Assembly: GCA_021613535.1 (NCBI GenBank) | Contig: CP075496.1 | Coordinates: 10,912,001-10,976,000 of the forward strand | DNA from: Adineta vaga | Taxonomy: Eukaryota > Rotifera | DNA length: 64,000 nt | Direction of reading: 5' to 3' | In this document: positions 44,488-56,230 of the stretch, in pieces | How the letters are laid out: each line of letters begins with the position of its first letter | Numbering within the stretch: position 1 is the stretch's first letter | Made by a program: the position numbers and the translations under genes | Notes under the pieces: generated by a model | Databases searched by the model: none | Told to the model about the DNA's origin: nothing | The model's input: the letters and a program-made list of their open reading frames with translations, nothing else

Positions 44488-45307
44488 AATTGATCTGAAA
44501 TATGGTAAAATATTCTTCTTTATTCGATTGAAAAATCAATTTTTTAATGAATCGTTCAATCGATATTCATAACCAGAATATTTCTATCAGCAATGTCTGA
44601 TCGACAAACAGTTCATGCAAAAGTTTTTTATACAAAAAAGGCAATTAATAGTAAAATAATTCAAACTAGTCACATCGAAAATAGACGACGATACATATAT
44701 CATGACCGATATATGAAGTAAGACCTATGTGAAAAAATCGAATTGCTTGAGATAGACATTGATCAAGATTGTTGTATTGAAAGGTTTCTTTTTCTCTTAT
44801 TACAAGCAATGAAGGTATGAGTCATGTACTAGACACATGGATATAACAAACAAGAATGAATATGTACGATATTTTAATACATCAAACGTGACCGATCAAA
44901 GTACATATAATAATTGTCAAAAATCAGGTAGGTTAGATATTTTTCTTTCTTAAAATAAGATTTATAATTCTATTCGCAAGGATAGTTTCTAGATCAGAAC
45001 TGTTGTGTCTTGTATGATTTATCAACGAATCAACAAAGATAATCAACTTCTAACAATCAATGTCATTAGTGTAGTCGAGACAAAGAAGAAGAAAATAACT
45101 ACATATACAACTATATAGCACCGAGCGTGGACGAGCAAACGTGCCGTCACCGAAACTTGAATTCGTCGGCTACCGTCGCCATTCTTTATTTCTTCTCTTC
45201 GCTTTCTTCTTCACGTTGCAAATAATATACATATATATAAATATACGTATTGTATTCGCACGCCTATCCTTGTACTCTTCCGTGCATGATATATGTGACA
45301 ATTTCAA
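44488..45307. other. Divergent promoter region
   Basis: About 820 bp between selO (-) and the next gene (+). A comparatively GC-rich block at 45120-45200, unusual for this window, lies about 110-190 bp upstream of the plus-strand ATG and probably marks its promoter/start region. No coding gene is seen. Confidence 0.4.
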
Positions 45308-46391
45308 ATGTCTCAATTAACAAATGGTAACACAACAAATAAAATTAATCGAATACAAAATGATGAAAAAGAATTATTATTTCAATTACGGAAAATTTAT
45401 GGTTCGTTTTTTTTGCACTATTGAACCTTTTACGAAATCTATTTCTTTCATTTCAGCTAGTGATTATAAAAAATATAGCGAACATATTAGACACGAACCG
45501 GATATACCATTATCAATAAGAAAAATTTATAAATTATTAGATGATCGTAAAGCTTACCGAAGAATTTCTGATTATTTTCATCGAATACGGTAAGACTATA
45601 TTCATTTGTATGAAGTTCAAAAGAAAAAAACTTTGAAAACGTTTAGTCGATCAAATAAAGCACAAAGTTCACGAACTCATGATCATGATAAAACGTATCG
45701 TATATCAACTCGTCGTATTTCTTCTGAACCTGAATCAGTATCAACTATGCAAATTGTTAATGATATGGACGACGACGATGATGACGATCAAAATCTTCAT
45801 CAACAATCGGATAATTCAACAACATTAAATGATAGTGATGAAAGATTTGAAACCAATCGTATGGGAGAAGATGATTTACAACCAGTTCAACCATCATCAT
45901 CAATTAGTCCAAAACATCAGCAGTATCAACAATCATCGATAAGTTCGACACCTAGTTTATTAATAGTTCGAGAAAGTCTTCACAAAGGTAAACATCTATT
46001 TCGATTGAATAAATAAAAATAGAACTTATTGATTTCAATTTTAGCTTTACGAGAACTTGATCGTGCAATTGTATCGAAAACTGACAATATGATGGAAGAT
46101 TACGATCATAGGCAAGAACAACAACAACAACGATCTTCAATTAATAAAATTGATTTATTAACAACTGGTCATTCGAATTTAGATGATATGGTTCGATCCT
46201 TATCGAATGTTGTAACTGAACAAGAAGCAAATGCTCGTTTAATTATTGAAGAATCTTCGGCATTATTACTCGATGAAAATGCTCAAATAGAAAAACAATC
46301 TATCCGACATGTTATTGAACGTTTGAATGGTCTCGTTGATCGAGGTCATTCGATTTATGATCGAATAGAAAGTATTTTGTCAGAATTTTGA
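45308..46391 (+). CDS. Unknown 304-aa protein with acidic linker and C-terminal helix
   Basis: I do not recognise the family. Four exons fit in phase: 45308-45401, 45457-45589, 45647-45987 and 46045-46391, totalling 915 nt (304 residues plus stop). The N-terminal ~75 residues are a basic, helical-looking domain (NDEKELLFQLRKIYASDYKK, DIPLSIRKIYKLLDDRKAYR, ISDYFHRIRR). A disordered middle follows, rich in Asp/Gln/Ser, with an acidic Asp run. The C-terminal ~110 residues (ALRELDRAIVSKTDNMMEDY, LDDMVRSLSNVVTEQEANAR, SIRHVIERLNGLVDRGHSIY) look alpha-helical, possibly coiled coil, and end IESILSEF. The all-phase splice model makes it a convincing gene; any scaffold or complex-subunit role would be a guess. 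Confidence 0.7.
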
Positions 46392-46711
46392 TATTTTTTT
46401 ACTTCATATTTCTGATCTAATCAAAATAAAATTATCTGTAAATTTAAATCATTTTCCAAAATAAACAGTAAAAAACAAGTTCAATGAAAACTTCTATGTT
46501 AAGAAACGAAGAAAAAAGAAAGAAATTAAACATAGTATTTGACGAAGATAATGACTAGCAGATGCCTTCAAACAATGTCTAATTCAATCTTTTCTTTCTT
46601 TTTGTTAACATAGAATTTCGTTTATTGCAAACAAAAATCATAACAATGATATTTCTTGAAAAGATCAGATTATTGCATGACTATCTTTGACTTTCGAATA
46701 TTTGTTTTTTC

Positions 46712-48013
46712 TTAGATATAAAGTTTTATCAATTCATCACTAACTGCCGATGGTGTTAATGTTCCAATATCTGTAAATAATAATGTAATGTAAGCTGGTG
46801 GTGTATAATCAACGAGTGGATGTTCCATTTCAAGATTTTGTTCACTTGAACGTGCAATTGTTGATGCTTTATATTTGAAATGATCAGGTAAATCACGATT
46901 ATTCAATGGATAATATCGAACGAATTTGAATGATTCAGATGCAACATAAAATGGTTTATTCATTTCATGTGCTGCAATAGCCATATTAAATGTACCAATT
47001 TTATTTATCACTCCACCACTTTCAACAACAGCTTCGGCACCAATTAGAACAAATGTTACTTTTTCCATGACATAGGCAACACTTGCATCTAATACACAAA
47101 TTGATGGTATTCCAATAGCTTCTAATTCATCTCGCATTTTCAAACCACTTTTATCCGGTTCAGATTCTGTAACAAATACTTGAAAACGTGCAAATTTTGA
47201 TGCATATGCTAATAGAGTAAGAACAACACGTGAATAGGAATGTGTTAATATAATACTTCCATCAACAATAAATTCTTGACTATATTCAGCAATACGTTGT
47301 CGAGATGATAATGTTCGTTCGAGAAAAACTTGACCACGTTCAATTAACTTCTGACGACATTCATCAATTGCAAAAGTATCAAATTTTGCTAATGTTATAA
47401 AACGTAAGAATAGTTCACAACCGGATTTAACACTTGGCATTGATGAATCAGTTTCAGTAGTTAATAATTGTACTGCTGATTTTAATTCATGTGATAATTC
47501 ACTCATCGTACCAGCAGACGAACGATTGATCACATCAAGTAACGTACGAATAGCTGTGATAGCAACGGATGTACTAGAAAAGGAAAATAATAATTATCAC
47601 CTCATTTTATCATTATACTTGAATAATTCATTTCAATTCAAAAAGAAAACTATTTCCGTTGACACATGCTAAAACTTCTATGGTGCCTATACAAATATTT
47701 ATTACCCTTCCACGATAGGATTTCATTTATAGATTTTTTTAAACTCCGATCTGACTTATATATAGTTGGAGTACATCGTATCATAGGTAAATAAATCATT
47801 GAAGTACTTCACTAATATTAATGCACTTATCAATAAAATAAATCTAGATATCTTACGATACTTATCTCTTTTGATAGAAAGGATTTCTTTTTTTCTTTTT
47901 AAATATTCTTACTCTGGTTCTTGCTGTCGAATACCGGTAAAGTATTGCAAAGTTGGATCATTAGTAATATTATCTTGTGTATTCATTAGTTTTATTGTCT
48001 GATCGTTTGTCAT
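46712..48013 (-). CDS. eif2b1: eIF2B subunit alpha
   Basis: The regulatory alpha subunit of the eIF2B guanine-nucleotide exchange factor, which recycles eIF2 and senses its phosphorylation. Two exons, 48013-47913 and 47573-46712, total 963 nt (320 residues plus stop), near the usual ~305. The 339-bp intron splits ...GIRQQEP and DTSVAITAIRTLLDVI. The start ATG at 48013 gives MTNDQTIKLMNTQDNITNDP. Family blocks are SSAGTMSELSHELKSAVQLL, FVDGSIILTHSYSRVVLTLL-type (IVDGSIILTHSYSRVV), FVTESEPDKSGLKMRDELEA, VLIGAEAVVESGGVINKIGT and the C-terminal DYTPPAYITLLFTDIGTLTP. These distinguish it from beta and delta and from methylthioribose-1-phosphate isomerase, its paralogue. The gene faces away from the next gene across a 400-bp gap. 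Confidence 0.94.
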
Positions 48014-48416
48014 CTAGAAATAGAAGTAGAAAATTGGAGAAAAGATGATATTTTTGTAATACGTCAATATTATTCCAAGGTGAACTGAACAGCATTTAAT
48101 AAGAAAGCAAAACTGTTTTTCTTTGTCAAATACTTTTTCTTCATTTTTTTCTTCTTTTTATTATTCTTGTTCGTCGTGCAAAATTAAAAAGTGAATCCTA
48201 CACACAATGTTCGATAAGCGAAAAGGTAAAAGAAAGAAAGATATGCAGCAAAAAAGATTGATGAAGTATTGTTTTTTTTTGTTAATGATTGCTTACCTAT
48301 TTCAGACGACAGCAGATTGACAGTTGTTGCCAATTCAGACAACATAACTACGACTACGAGTTTATAGCAATTCGTTTTGTTTCTTTTTTTTCTTGCTTCA
48401 AAACGCAATCAATTAA
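48014..48416. promoter_or_regulatory. Compact divergent promoter, eif2b1 / disordered gene
   Basis: Only about 400 bp separate the two divergent start codons, so both promoters and 5' UTRs must share this stretch. It is AT-rich, with T tracts at 48130-48165. No TATA box or initiator is obvious. Confidence 0.45.
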
Positions 48417-51060
48417 ATGACAAAAATTACCATTATTACACAGAATTTTTCATCCCCCAATGATGTTAGTGAGACTCCACTCATGCTTTTACCACAGGCA
48501 CCACCATCATCGACAGCTGTATCGGATAAAGATCAAGATGGTTTTAATCAATTAATAATACAAGATCGACATCGCCAACGACAATCTTATGTACAAAGTT
48601 ATACAGCATTTGAGACATTAAGAAAACGACAAGATTTTGTTTTACGACAAGAAAATCTTCGTTCATTACAAAAATTTATTGAACGTATGGCAACAAAACA
48701 AGATCAATTTACGGATCAATCATTCTATTCTTATAAGCAATGTTTTGGAAAATTTATTAATGTTAGACCATCAACACATCGAAATCTTGTTGAACAATCA
48801 CAACGACCAAAAACAGCTGGTCCAACTTATCATCGAAATTCAACTCGTCAAGTATTACATATTCCAGCAACTCCATTTGAACCACCACCATTAGCACCGT
48901 TTCATCGTTATCAAAAAAGTCATCGACCATCATCATCAACAAGATATCGAAGTAATGCTAGTAGTTTACGTACACCAAAATCACGTCAAGATCCATTTCG
49001 AACAACAAGTTTTATTAGTCATAGTCAACCATTTATTTCATTTTCCGAAAGTTATCTTCAAAGAAACATTAATGGATCAACGACAAAATCTCAAGTTCTG
49101 AGATATAATAGTGGTTTAGATAGGTCAACAAATAAATTTGAAATGCCATCAAATTACAAGAGTGATTCATCAAAGAATAGAAGTACAATAACAAGAAATC
49201 AAAATGGTACTCGTTCTCCAATTAAATTTCAAACAACTATTGATATCGATGAAGATGACGATAATATTCCAATGATAAATGATAATAATGATCAATTAGT
49301 AAATCAATATCCACAGGAAACAGATCAAGTGGATGATTTTCTACAAAGAGATTCTCCAGTAACAAGATTTCTTGATGATGATGATGAGGATGATGACGAC
49401 AAAAATAAAGAAGATAAAGTAACTATTGAAGCTCCTATAGTAACACAAACAACTGATCGTCGACCGTCCACCACACCAACAACATTAAAAACTGATCATG
49501 TAACAAAGTACAATCGACCTGTAACAACTGAATCGAAATATCCAACTAATCCAAATATCAACCTTGTCGATGATTTAAAAACATCCATGTCACCAAACAA
49601 TCGATCCGCTGTCGCATCACGTTTAACGAACACACCAGCATCAACTCCAGAGATGACTTATAAAGCTGCATTACAAGATGGTCTAGTTAAAGATAAAAGT
49701 AATCAACGAATTTTTTACTCAAGTCTTAATGATATTCTTTTATTTTTCTGTACATTTTCATAGTATCTGAACCGAATATGACCATACAAAAACCTGAAGT
49801 CAGAGAAGAACGTCGTTTATCTCAACAATCGAATACTTTGACAAATGATAGTCGAAATAAAACAACGACACAAAAACGGTCTAAACCAGTAAAGAAAAAA
49901 CATACCATTGTTGTTGCTGTACCTGTAGCAAATACTGAATTGATAACAACACCAACCGGTAATGATGAGCCAGATTCAATTGAAAATGCTATGACTGTAC
50001 AAAACTATGCCAGTAATAATACTACTGAAGAAAACGTACAACCAAAACTTAAACGTCGTCGAGTACCAACAACACCTAATACACAAGCGAAAAAACCATC
50101 GTCAGCGGGACGTAGTTCATCAGCTAATTCGAAAACTGAGAATGTTAAAAAAAAAGATGAAATTTCTACGCAAATGAAAACAATAGTAGCAAATGAACAA
50201 GTACCATCAATTGTTTCGAATAAAGTGGAAACTATCGTTCCAATCGTTGAAATTATACCAAAAGAGAATCAACAAACTCAGCCAGTTGAAGAAACCGTCA
50301 AACGTACAAAGAAAGATGCATTTGAAACACCTGGAACAGTTGTTACGATGACCAATGCAGAATTAAAAGCGTTGGGTAGTCACCGTAGTGTTACGAAAAA
50401 GACAAGGTTTAATTTAGGTAAAGAAGAAACTAGACGTAAATCTGAAAAACTAACAACATATGAACCAGAAACATTGGAATTAATAGAAAAAATTCGACAT
50501 AGCGAAGTTGGAAATGAAATCGGTAGAATATCTATATCAAAACAAGTATGCCTTAATCTCTAATAAAACAAATACTTAGATTTGTCTCTTTTCTCTCCTA
50601 GGGTTGCCGGTTTGAATTACCATCTGATTTAAGAAAACTCGAAGATTTAACTCCATTAGAATATATCGGTCATTATTGTCGTTTCTCATCTCATCGAAAA
50701 TATCAATTTAAACGTATTTTTGATAAATATCGTAATAGTAAATACGGTTTGGATATTAGTAATCTCTACTCAGCAATTACGGATATTCATCCAGATAGTT
50801 TTACACGTTCACAATACGATGAATTATGTCGATTGATTTGTATTAACGACCAAACATATCAATTTTCGTTCGAAACATTTTCAGGCATATTAGCCGTATG
50901 TGAACGTCTTGTATATGATGCGTTAAATTCTTCGAGTGATCCCGAAGATTATGAACTAGCAAAAGATCCATTAGAAAAATGTGATTTCGATTCATTAGAT
51001 CGTAAATTTGATGGATGTAATATTAGTAACGAGATGAGAAAATTATTAAAAACACTCTAA
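48417..51060 (+). CDS. Large disordered protein with C-terminal helical/EF-hand-like domain
   Basis: A probable 840-residue protein in three exons: 48417-49698, 49764-50545 and 50602-51060 (2523 nt in phase). I do not recognise the orthologue group. Residues ~45-110 are a basic helical segment (QSYTAFETLRKRQDFVLRQE, NLRSLQKFIERMATKQDQF). A long region rich in Ser/Thr/Arg/Pro/Asn with short acidic runs follows, including SQRPKTAGP, a motif seen in many cilium-related proteins. The C-terminal ~160 residues are folded-looking: GCRFELPSDLRKLEDLTPLE, HRKYQFKRIFDKYRNSKYGL and DISNLYSAITDIHPDSF, with a degenerate EF-hand-like FDKYRNSKYGLDI. The donor of intron 1 could be at 49699 or 22 bp earlier; both keep frame. 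A cilium role is only suggested. Confidence 0.7.
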
Positions 51061-51622
51061 TAGATTTCTTTTTCCTGTGAATTTTACATTTTAATGTTTT
51101 CAAAAGTTGTTTGTTTAATTTTAAACGCATTAAAACTAAACAAACTTGTACGAAAATAATCTCAGGTGTCGATCATTTATGATGAACTAAGATATAATCT
51201 AGAAGAGATAATTTTGTTATATAGATATCAGTGTAATTTACAATTATTCTTTTATAGATTCAATATAAATATTAGATTGATACATAAAAATGTTCGAGGG
51301 TAATTCTTTATTTACAACAGTCATAAATAGACACACTTATCTATCATAAATATAATCGTTTTGATGAATAAAATCGAAGTTTACTTTGCTTTTCAAATAG
51401 TTTAATCGAAGAGTTGTAGAACATTAAAATATAGTCGAAAATGACCTTAGAACAATAATGCTACAATTAAATCCTTGAAAGAAATGTCCTTGATGAAAAT
51501 GTACTCTAAGATATATAATCTTCAGTAAAAGTATTTCGCACATTCACTTTCATCTTATCGTATGTTGCAGAGAAAAACGATTCAATAGGAATTAAATCTT
51601 GAGATTAAAGTTAAGATATGAA

Positions 51623-51661
<39 letters not shown>

Positions 51662-52426
51662 GCGAATGAAAGTTACATAAACTTTCGGTGATCATAACAA
51701 ATCAAAGATCATCAAATATGTTTAACATAGTATACGCTAGTCGAAAGGTAAAGACATTACATAACACGATTGTGTAAACTAGCATACAATATATATGGTA
51801 ATGAACAGAGAGTACATTAATGTTTTGTCAATGAGTCGTAATGCTGTTTTTGATTCTATAAATATCCCTAAGAACTATCAACGAAGCCATGCAAATCTCA
51901 TTCGTTTGTATAAGAAAAATTACCGAAAAACGATCTAACGCAAGTAAATATCAATGCAAATTAACTTAAAGTGTTTCAAAATCAAAAAAGAAAAGAAACA
52001 AAGACATTAAAATAAGGATTCACTGTTCTTTATTTTTGCACCATCATAAAAAACAACGACAAATCGCGCGCACGTATATATGTTGAGTGTATGTATGTGT
52101 ATGACATGTGACGAAGAGTAAGAACAAAAACAAGAAGAGTTCGAATCATATGAAAAGCAAAAAAAACAAACAAGCATTAAATGAATGTACATACAAGCAT
52201 ATAATAAGTAATGAATGAAAATAGTACGAATACAAAGGATAACTACTTTATAGTTTTGTTGCTTTAATCAATTTGCATAGTAGAAAAGTATCATCGTTAT
52301 TACGAAAGAAAACAAACAAGAGAAAGATTTTCGAGGTATTGAAAAGAGAAAAAGAAAACAGAATGAATAACGATTAGATTGTATGGAATGATTCGATGAG
52401 TAAAGGAAAAGAAAAAGCAATTTTGA
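51061..52426. other. Intergenic region between convergent genes
   Basis: About 1.4 kb with no supported gene between the disordered protein (+) and the N-WASP gene (-). It contains a long CT dinucleotide run at 51627-51659. Confidence 0.45.
51627..51659. repeat. (CT)n microsatellite
   Basis: A near-perfect CT dinucleotide run of about 33 bp, the longest pure microsatellite in the window. It is likely polymorphic. Confidence 0.9.
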
Positions 52427-55350
52427 TTAATTAGACCATTCACCATCACTTGTATCACTATCTTCTTCAGCATCATGTCCAACTAAAAATTAAATAGAGA
52501 AACATAAATTATATATTCGTACGATTAAGCATTTTAAGTTTTTACTTAGTTTCTCTCGTCGTTCAGCAAGAATTTTAAGTATATTCAATGCCATCGTATC
52601 TTGTGCTCCAGGACTAGAATCACCTGTTGGTGTTACTTCAGGTAATGGTGGTCGTTCAGTAGGTTGCTGAAATATGAATAATTAGATCAATGATATTTGA
52701 AAATGAACTATAGAGATATCCCATACTTTTAATTTGGATGTACCGATATTACGGATTTGTTCTAATAAATCGTCACGTCCCGAAGCTGGGGCTGGCATAG
52801 GTGATGAATTTTTTGTTGAGTTTGATGAAACTGATGAATTTAGTGGAGCTGGTGGTGGCGGTGGAGGAGGAGGAGGTGGAGGAATACCTCCAGAACCATA
52901 ATTTTGGTTCATGAAGTTTGCCGGCATTGGAGGTGGTGGTGGAGGAGGAGGTGGCGGCGGTGGTGGGTGTGTAGGAGGAGCATGACCGCGACTCGAATCA
53001 ACGTTCTACATGGCAGATTAAATGAGAAAACGATAGTTTATAGGTAATCATTGAAAGCTTTATTCGACTTACGATCCTCCTTGCATTGCTGGTGGTGGAG
53101 GTGGTGGTGGTGGTGGCGGCGGCGGAGGTGGAGTTGGTGGAGCATGCGTTACCGGAGTTGAATTATCAGGTGCACGAAAGTGTGGTCGAGGCGGAATATT
53201 AGGTGCTGATTGTTGATTAAGTCCAGTAGGTGGACTAAACATTCCTTGCAAGTGTTGAGCTCGATTTGGTGTTGATTGATTGCTAAGAAACGATGGTGTA
53301 GATATATCTTGATGTGGAGCTCGACCACCGTTATTTCGACCCATTGTTGGGTAACTACGTGGTGGAATTTCGGGTGCTGCATTTATTATCTGTTGTTGTT
53401 GTTCTTGTTCTTGATGATTGACACCAGGTGCTTGCGTTGTTGATTCTAAGAAATTGATTGAAGTACAGTTACTTTTTATCTTCGATTAAAATTAATAACC
53501 ACTTACTAGCTAATAGTTTTTGCAAACCACCATCTGTTTTTATTATTTCTCGAACGTATAATTTATCTTCTGCTGATATACCCAGATTAGATAAAACTTG
53601 TTCGAACATTTGTTTTTGTGAATCATCATTGAAAAAACTCTATAGAATAAAATGAAACATACTAGTTTGAGAAAAAGAAAACAGAATAAAAGAAATATAC
53701 ATCTTTTGTTCCAATATGGCCGACATGTACCAATCTAAAATCAATCATTCCGTAATAAAAAAGAATAGAAGAATGAAGAAACTTTATTCAACATACGTGG
53801 ATTGAATTGGTGCAGATATATCTGGTCGAGAAACTTTCTTAGTCCTTCTACCGATCGTAAAAAAACCTGAATTTTTTGTTGTATTTGGTTCTGTATCAAA
53901 GAAAAATTTTAATTTAGATAAATTAGGAGAACAAATTCATAGATTACTTTTTGAACTATGATCAACAGGTGTTACGGCTGGTTGTGGTGTTGATACTTGT
54001 GGGGTTGTTGGAGGTTTTATCCCACCGAACATAGCAGACACACCTGGTGATGAATTCGGTGGTTGCATGCTTGGTGGTGTTACTTTTGTTGTCACACCAC
54101 CTTTTTTCTTCTCTATTAAATAAAAGAAAAGTTATTATCATAAATGACTAGAAAACACTCTAAGAAATTCTACGCTGACTATCACGTCTATTCAAGTTGG
54201 TACTTTCTCAATTGAGCTCCATTAAATTTTAATATCTACTATTTATTCATTTGATTCATAATTACTAAACAATCCGTGATTTTATGATGACAAAATCCTT
54301 TTTTCTATTTTTATTTTGAATATTTATATCATGTCTGAGTTACAAACGAGCATCTTGTTAATCAATGCATCAAAATTAAAGTATGCCTGCTCGACATCGT
54401 ATGTCATGTTATTAATCCATCATGAAGAAAACTATTTGTCGTCAACCTAGATATCAAAGTATAATTTGGCATGTTCCAGAAATAAATTCTTGAACAAAAA
54501 GAAAGAACTTATATATCGATGCAGTATTGTTTTTTCTATGTTCTCAATATCAAATCAATATTGATAGATTATTTAATCCTTTAATCTTCAAAGAGTTTTG
54601 ATACTATTTTTCTGCTGATATTAAGTAAGATTCGAAAGAAAATTTCTATTATTTCACTTGGAATAATTTCATCTAGTAAAAAAATCAATAAAATAAGATA
54701 AGAACCTTTTTTATGTTGACGATCGTCTTGCTTCGAATGAAAATGATGACAGAATGTTTGTGCTTCATCACGATCGACAAAATTAATTCCAATTTTACAA
54801 TTCTATGAAATTTAAATCATAATATTAATAAGCATTCACGAAGATAACCTACTGATCCATCGAATGTATAAAAGACATCTAATGCTTTTTCCAAACGAAG
54901 TGCTGCTGGCACTGTCTCTTCATAGATTTGTTGTTTGGACTTAAATTTAAACAAAAAATTATATTATTCGAATTTGATTCAATCGAAAAATATTTACTTT
55001 AAGGTTATATAATCGAAAACGATAACTTCGATTATCATAATCTTTTACGAAACAAAACACTCCACATGCTTGCTTTCTCCAATTTCCATTGTTACTATGT
55101 AAAATCTGCGCAACAGCTGTAGCTAAAGTCTAAAAAACAAACAAAGATTTGAAAAAGAATGAATGAATTTCATCAAACTTACTACACGATCACGGCCAAG
55201 TATATCATATAAACAATGTAATTCCTGTGCTTCTAAGTTTTTTGATGGATTGTGAGTTGGACGTTGTTGCCGTGCTAATCCTTCCGCACTATTCATTATT
55301 GTTGATTGAGGGTAGTGCGGCGAATTATTATGCTGCACTAAAGTGCTCAT
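52427..55350 (-). CDS. wasl: WASP/N-WASP, Arp2/3 activator
   Basis: A Cdc42-regulated activator of Arp2/3-driven actin branching. Domains are in the classical order. The WH1/EVH1 domain comes first (LYDILGRDRVV, TLATAVAQILHSNNGNWRKQ, YRFRLYNLK, VFYTFDGSNCKIGINFVD). A basic Lys stretch and Pro-rich segment follow, then a CRIB/GBD with ISAP and HVGHIG (SRPDISAPIQSTLVHVGHIG) and its helical part (FEQVLSNLGISAEDKLYVRE, KTDGGLQKLLA). Long poly-Pro profilin/SH3 sites come next, then one WH2 (RDDLLEQIRNIGTSKLK), a connector helix (MALNILKILAERREKL) and an acidic end, GHDAEEDSDTSDGEW-SN, with the conserved Trp. Vertebrate N-WASP has two WH2 motifs; only one is seen here. The start at 55350 (MSTLVQHNN) is the most upstream; MNSAEGLARQ is an alternative. 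Confidence 0.93.
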
Positions 55351-56230
55351 TTATTGTATACTATAATTTGAAGATTGCAGAGTAAAACTTATGAAGAAAT
55401 ATTATTCGAAAACAAGGATGATATATTCATAATAATCTTTTCGAAAAACTCAAAGAATTGATACTATTCTTATCACACTTGTACTAAACGAATAACAAAA
55501 CAATATAAATATATATATAGCTGACTAATGTCAACGATGATTCACTAATTTTTTTTATTCAATCTAATTCTCTCTCTTTCTCTTTCTCTTTCGATCTCTT
55601 TTATCAATACATATATAATTGGTCAACAAGATTTTGAATAATTACAAAAATGAAAATTATTCAAAATTTTTATTACTAAAATTAAATAGATTATAATTTT
55701 TTAAATCGTACGAAAAATAATCTTTATAAAACAGATGTCGCTAGGTACACATTATTCTACAAAACATCGTCCTGTTCAATTGACATTACACTATATACAG
55801 AGAAATAGAAATCTCATATTAAATCCTAGATCAAGCATACATTCTATCCGATGAAAGTACCTAAAGATGAATGACTACTGTCTTCGAAAAAGTTATATCG
55901 AATAAAAGAAAAAGTTCTCATTTAACAGCTCGTTCTCTCGCAATGTGTTTAGACGAAAAGAAATCTAACGATAATTTCATCAAAACAACCTGACATCATT
56001 TTCTTTTTCTTCTCACTTTTAAGTATGTCTTTATTTGCATAGGATACACCTGACTTTCATGATTCTCTGAATCATACATTCAACAGGTGAATATGTTCTT
56101 TTTCAAAGAAAAAATCATATCGAAAAAACACATTTATTTGATTAAGAAATATCTGATTTAATTTTAACATGAAAATTTGTAGAATTAGACGTATCAATTA
56201 AAAGAATGGAGTCTAGAATAGAAGATAATT
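55351..56230. other. Intergenic region upstream of N-WASP
   Basis: About 880 bp between the start of the N-WASP gene and the stop of the kinesin-5 gene, both minus strand. It contains short TA and CT-rich tracts near 55506-55600. No coding gene is recognised. Confidence 0.4.
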
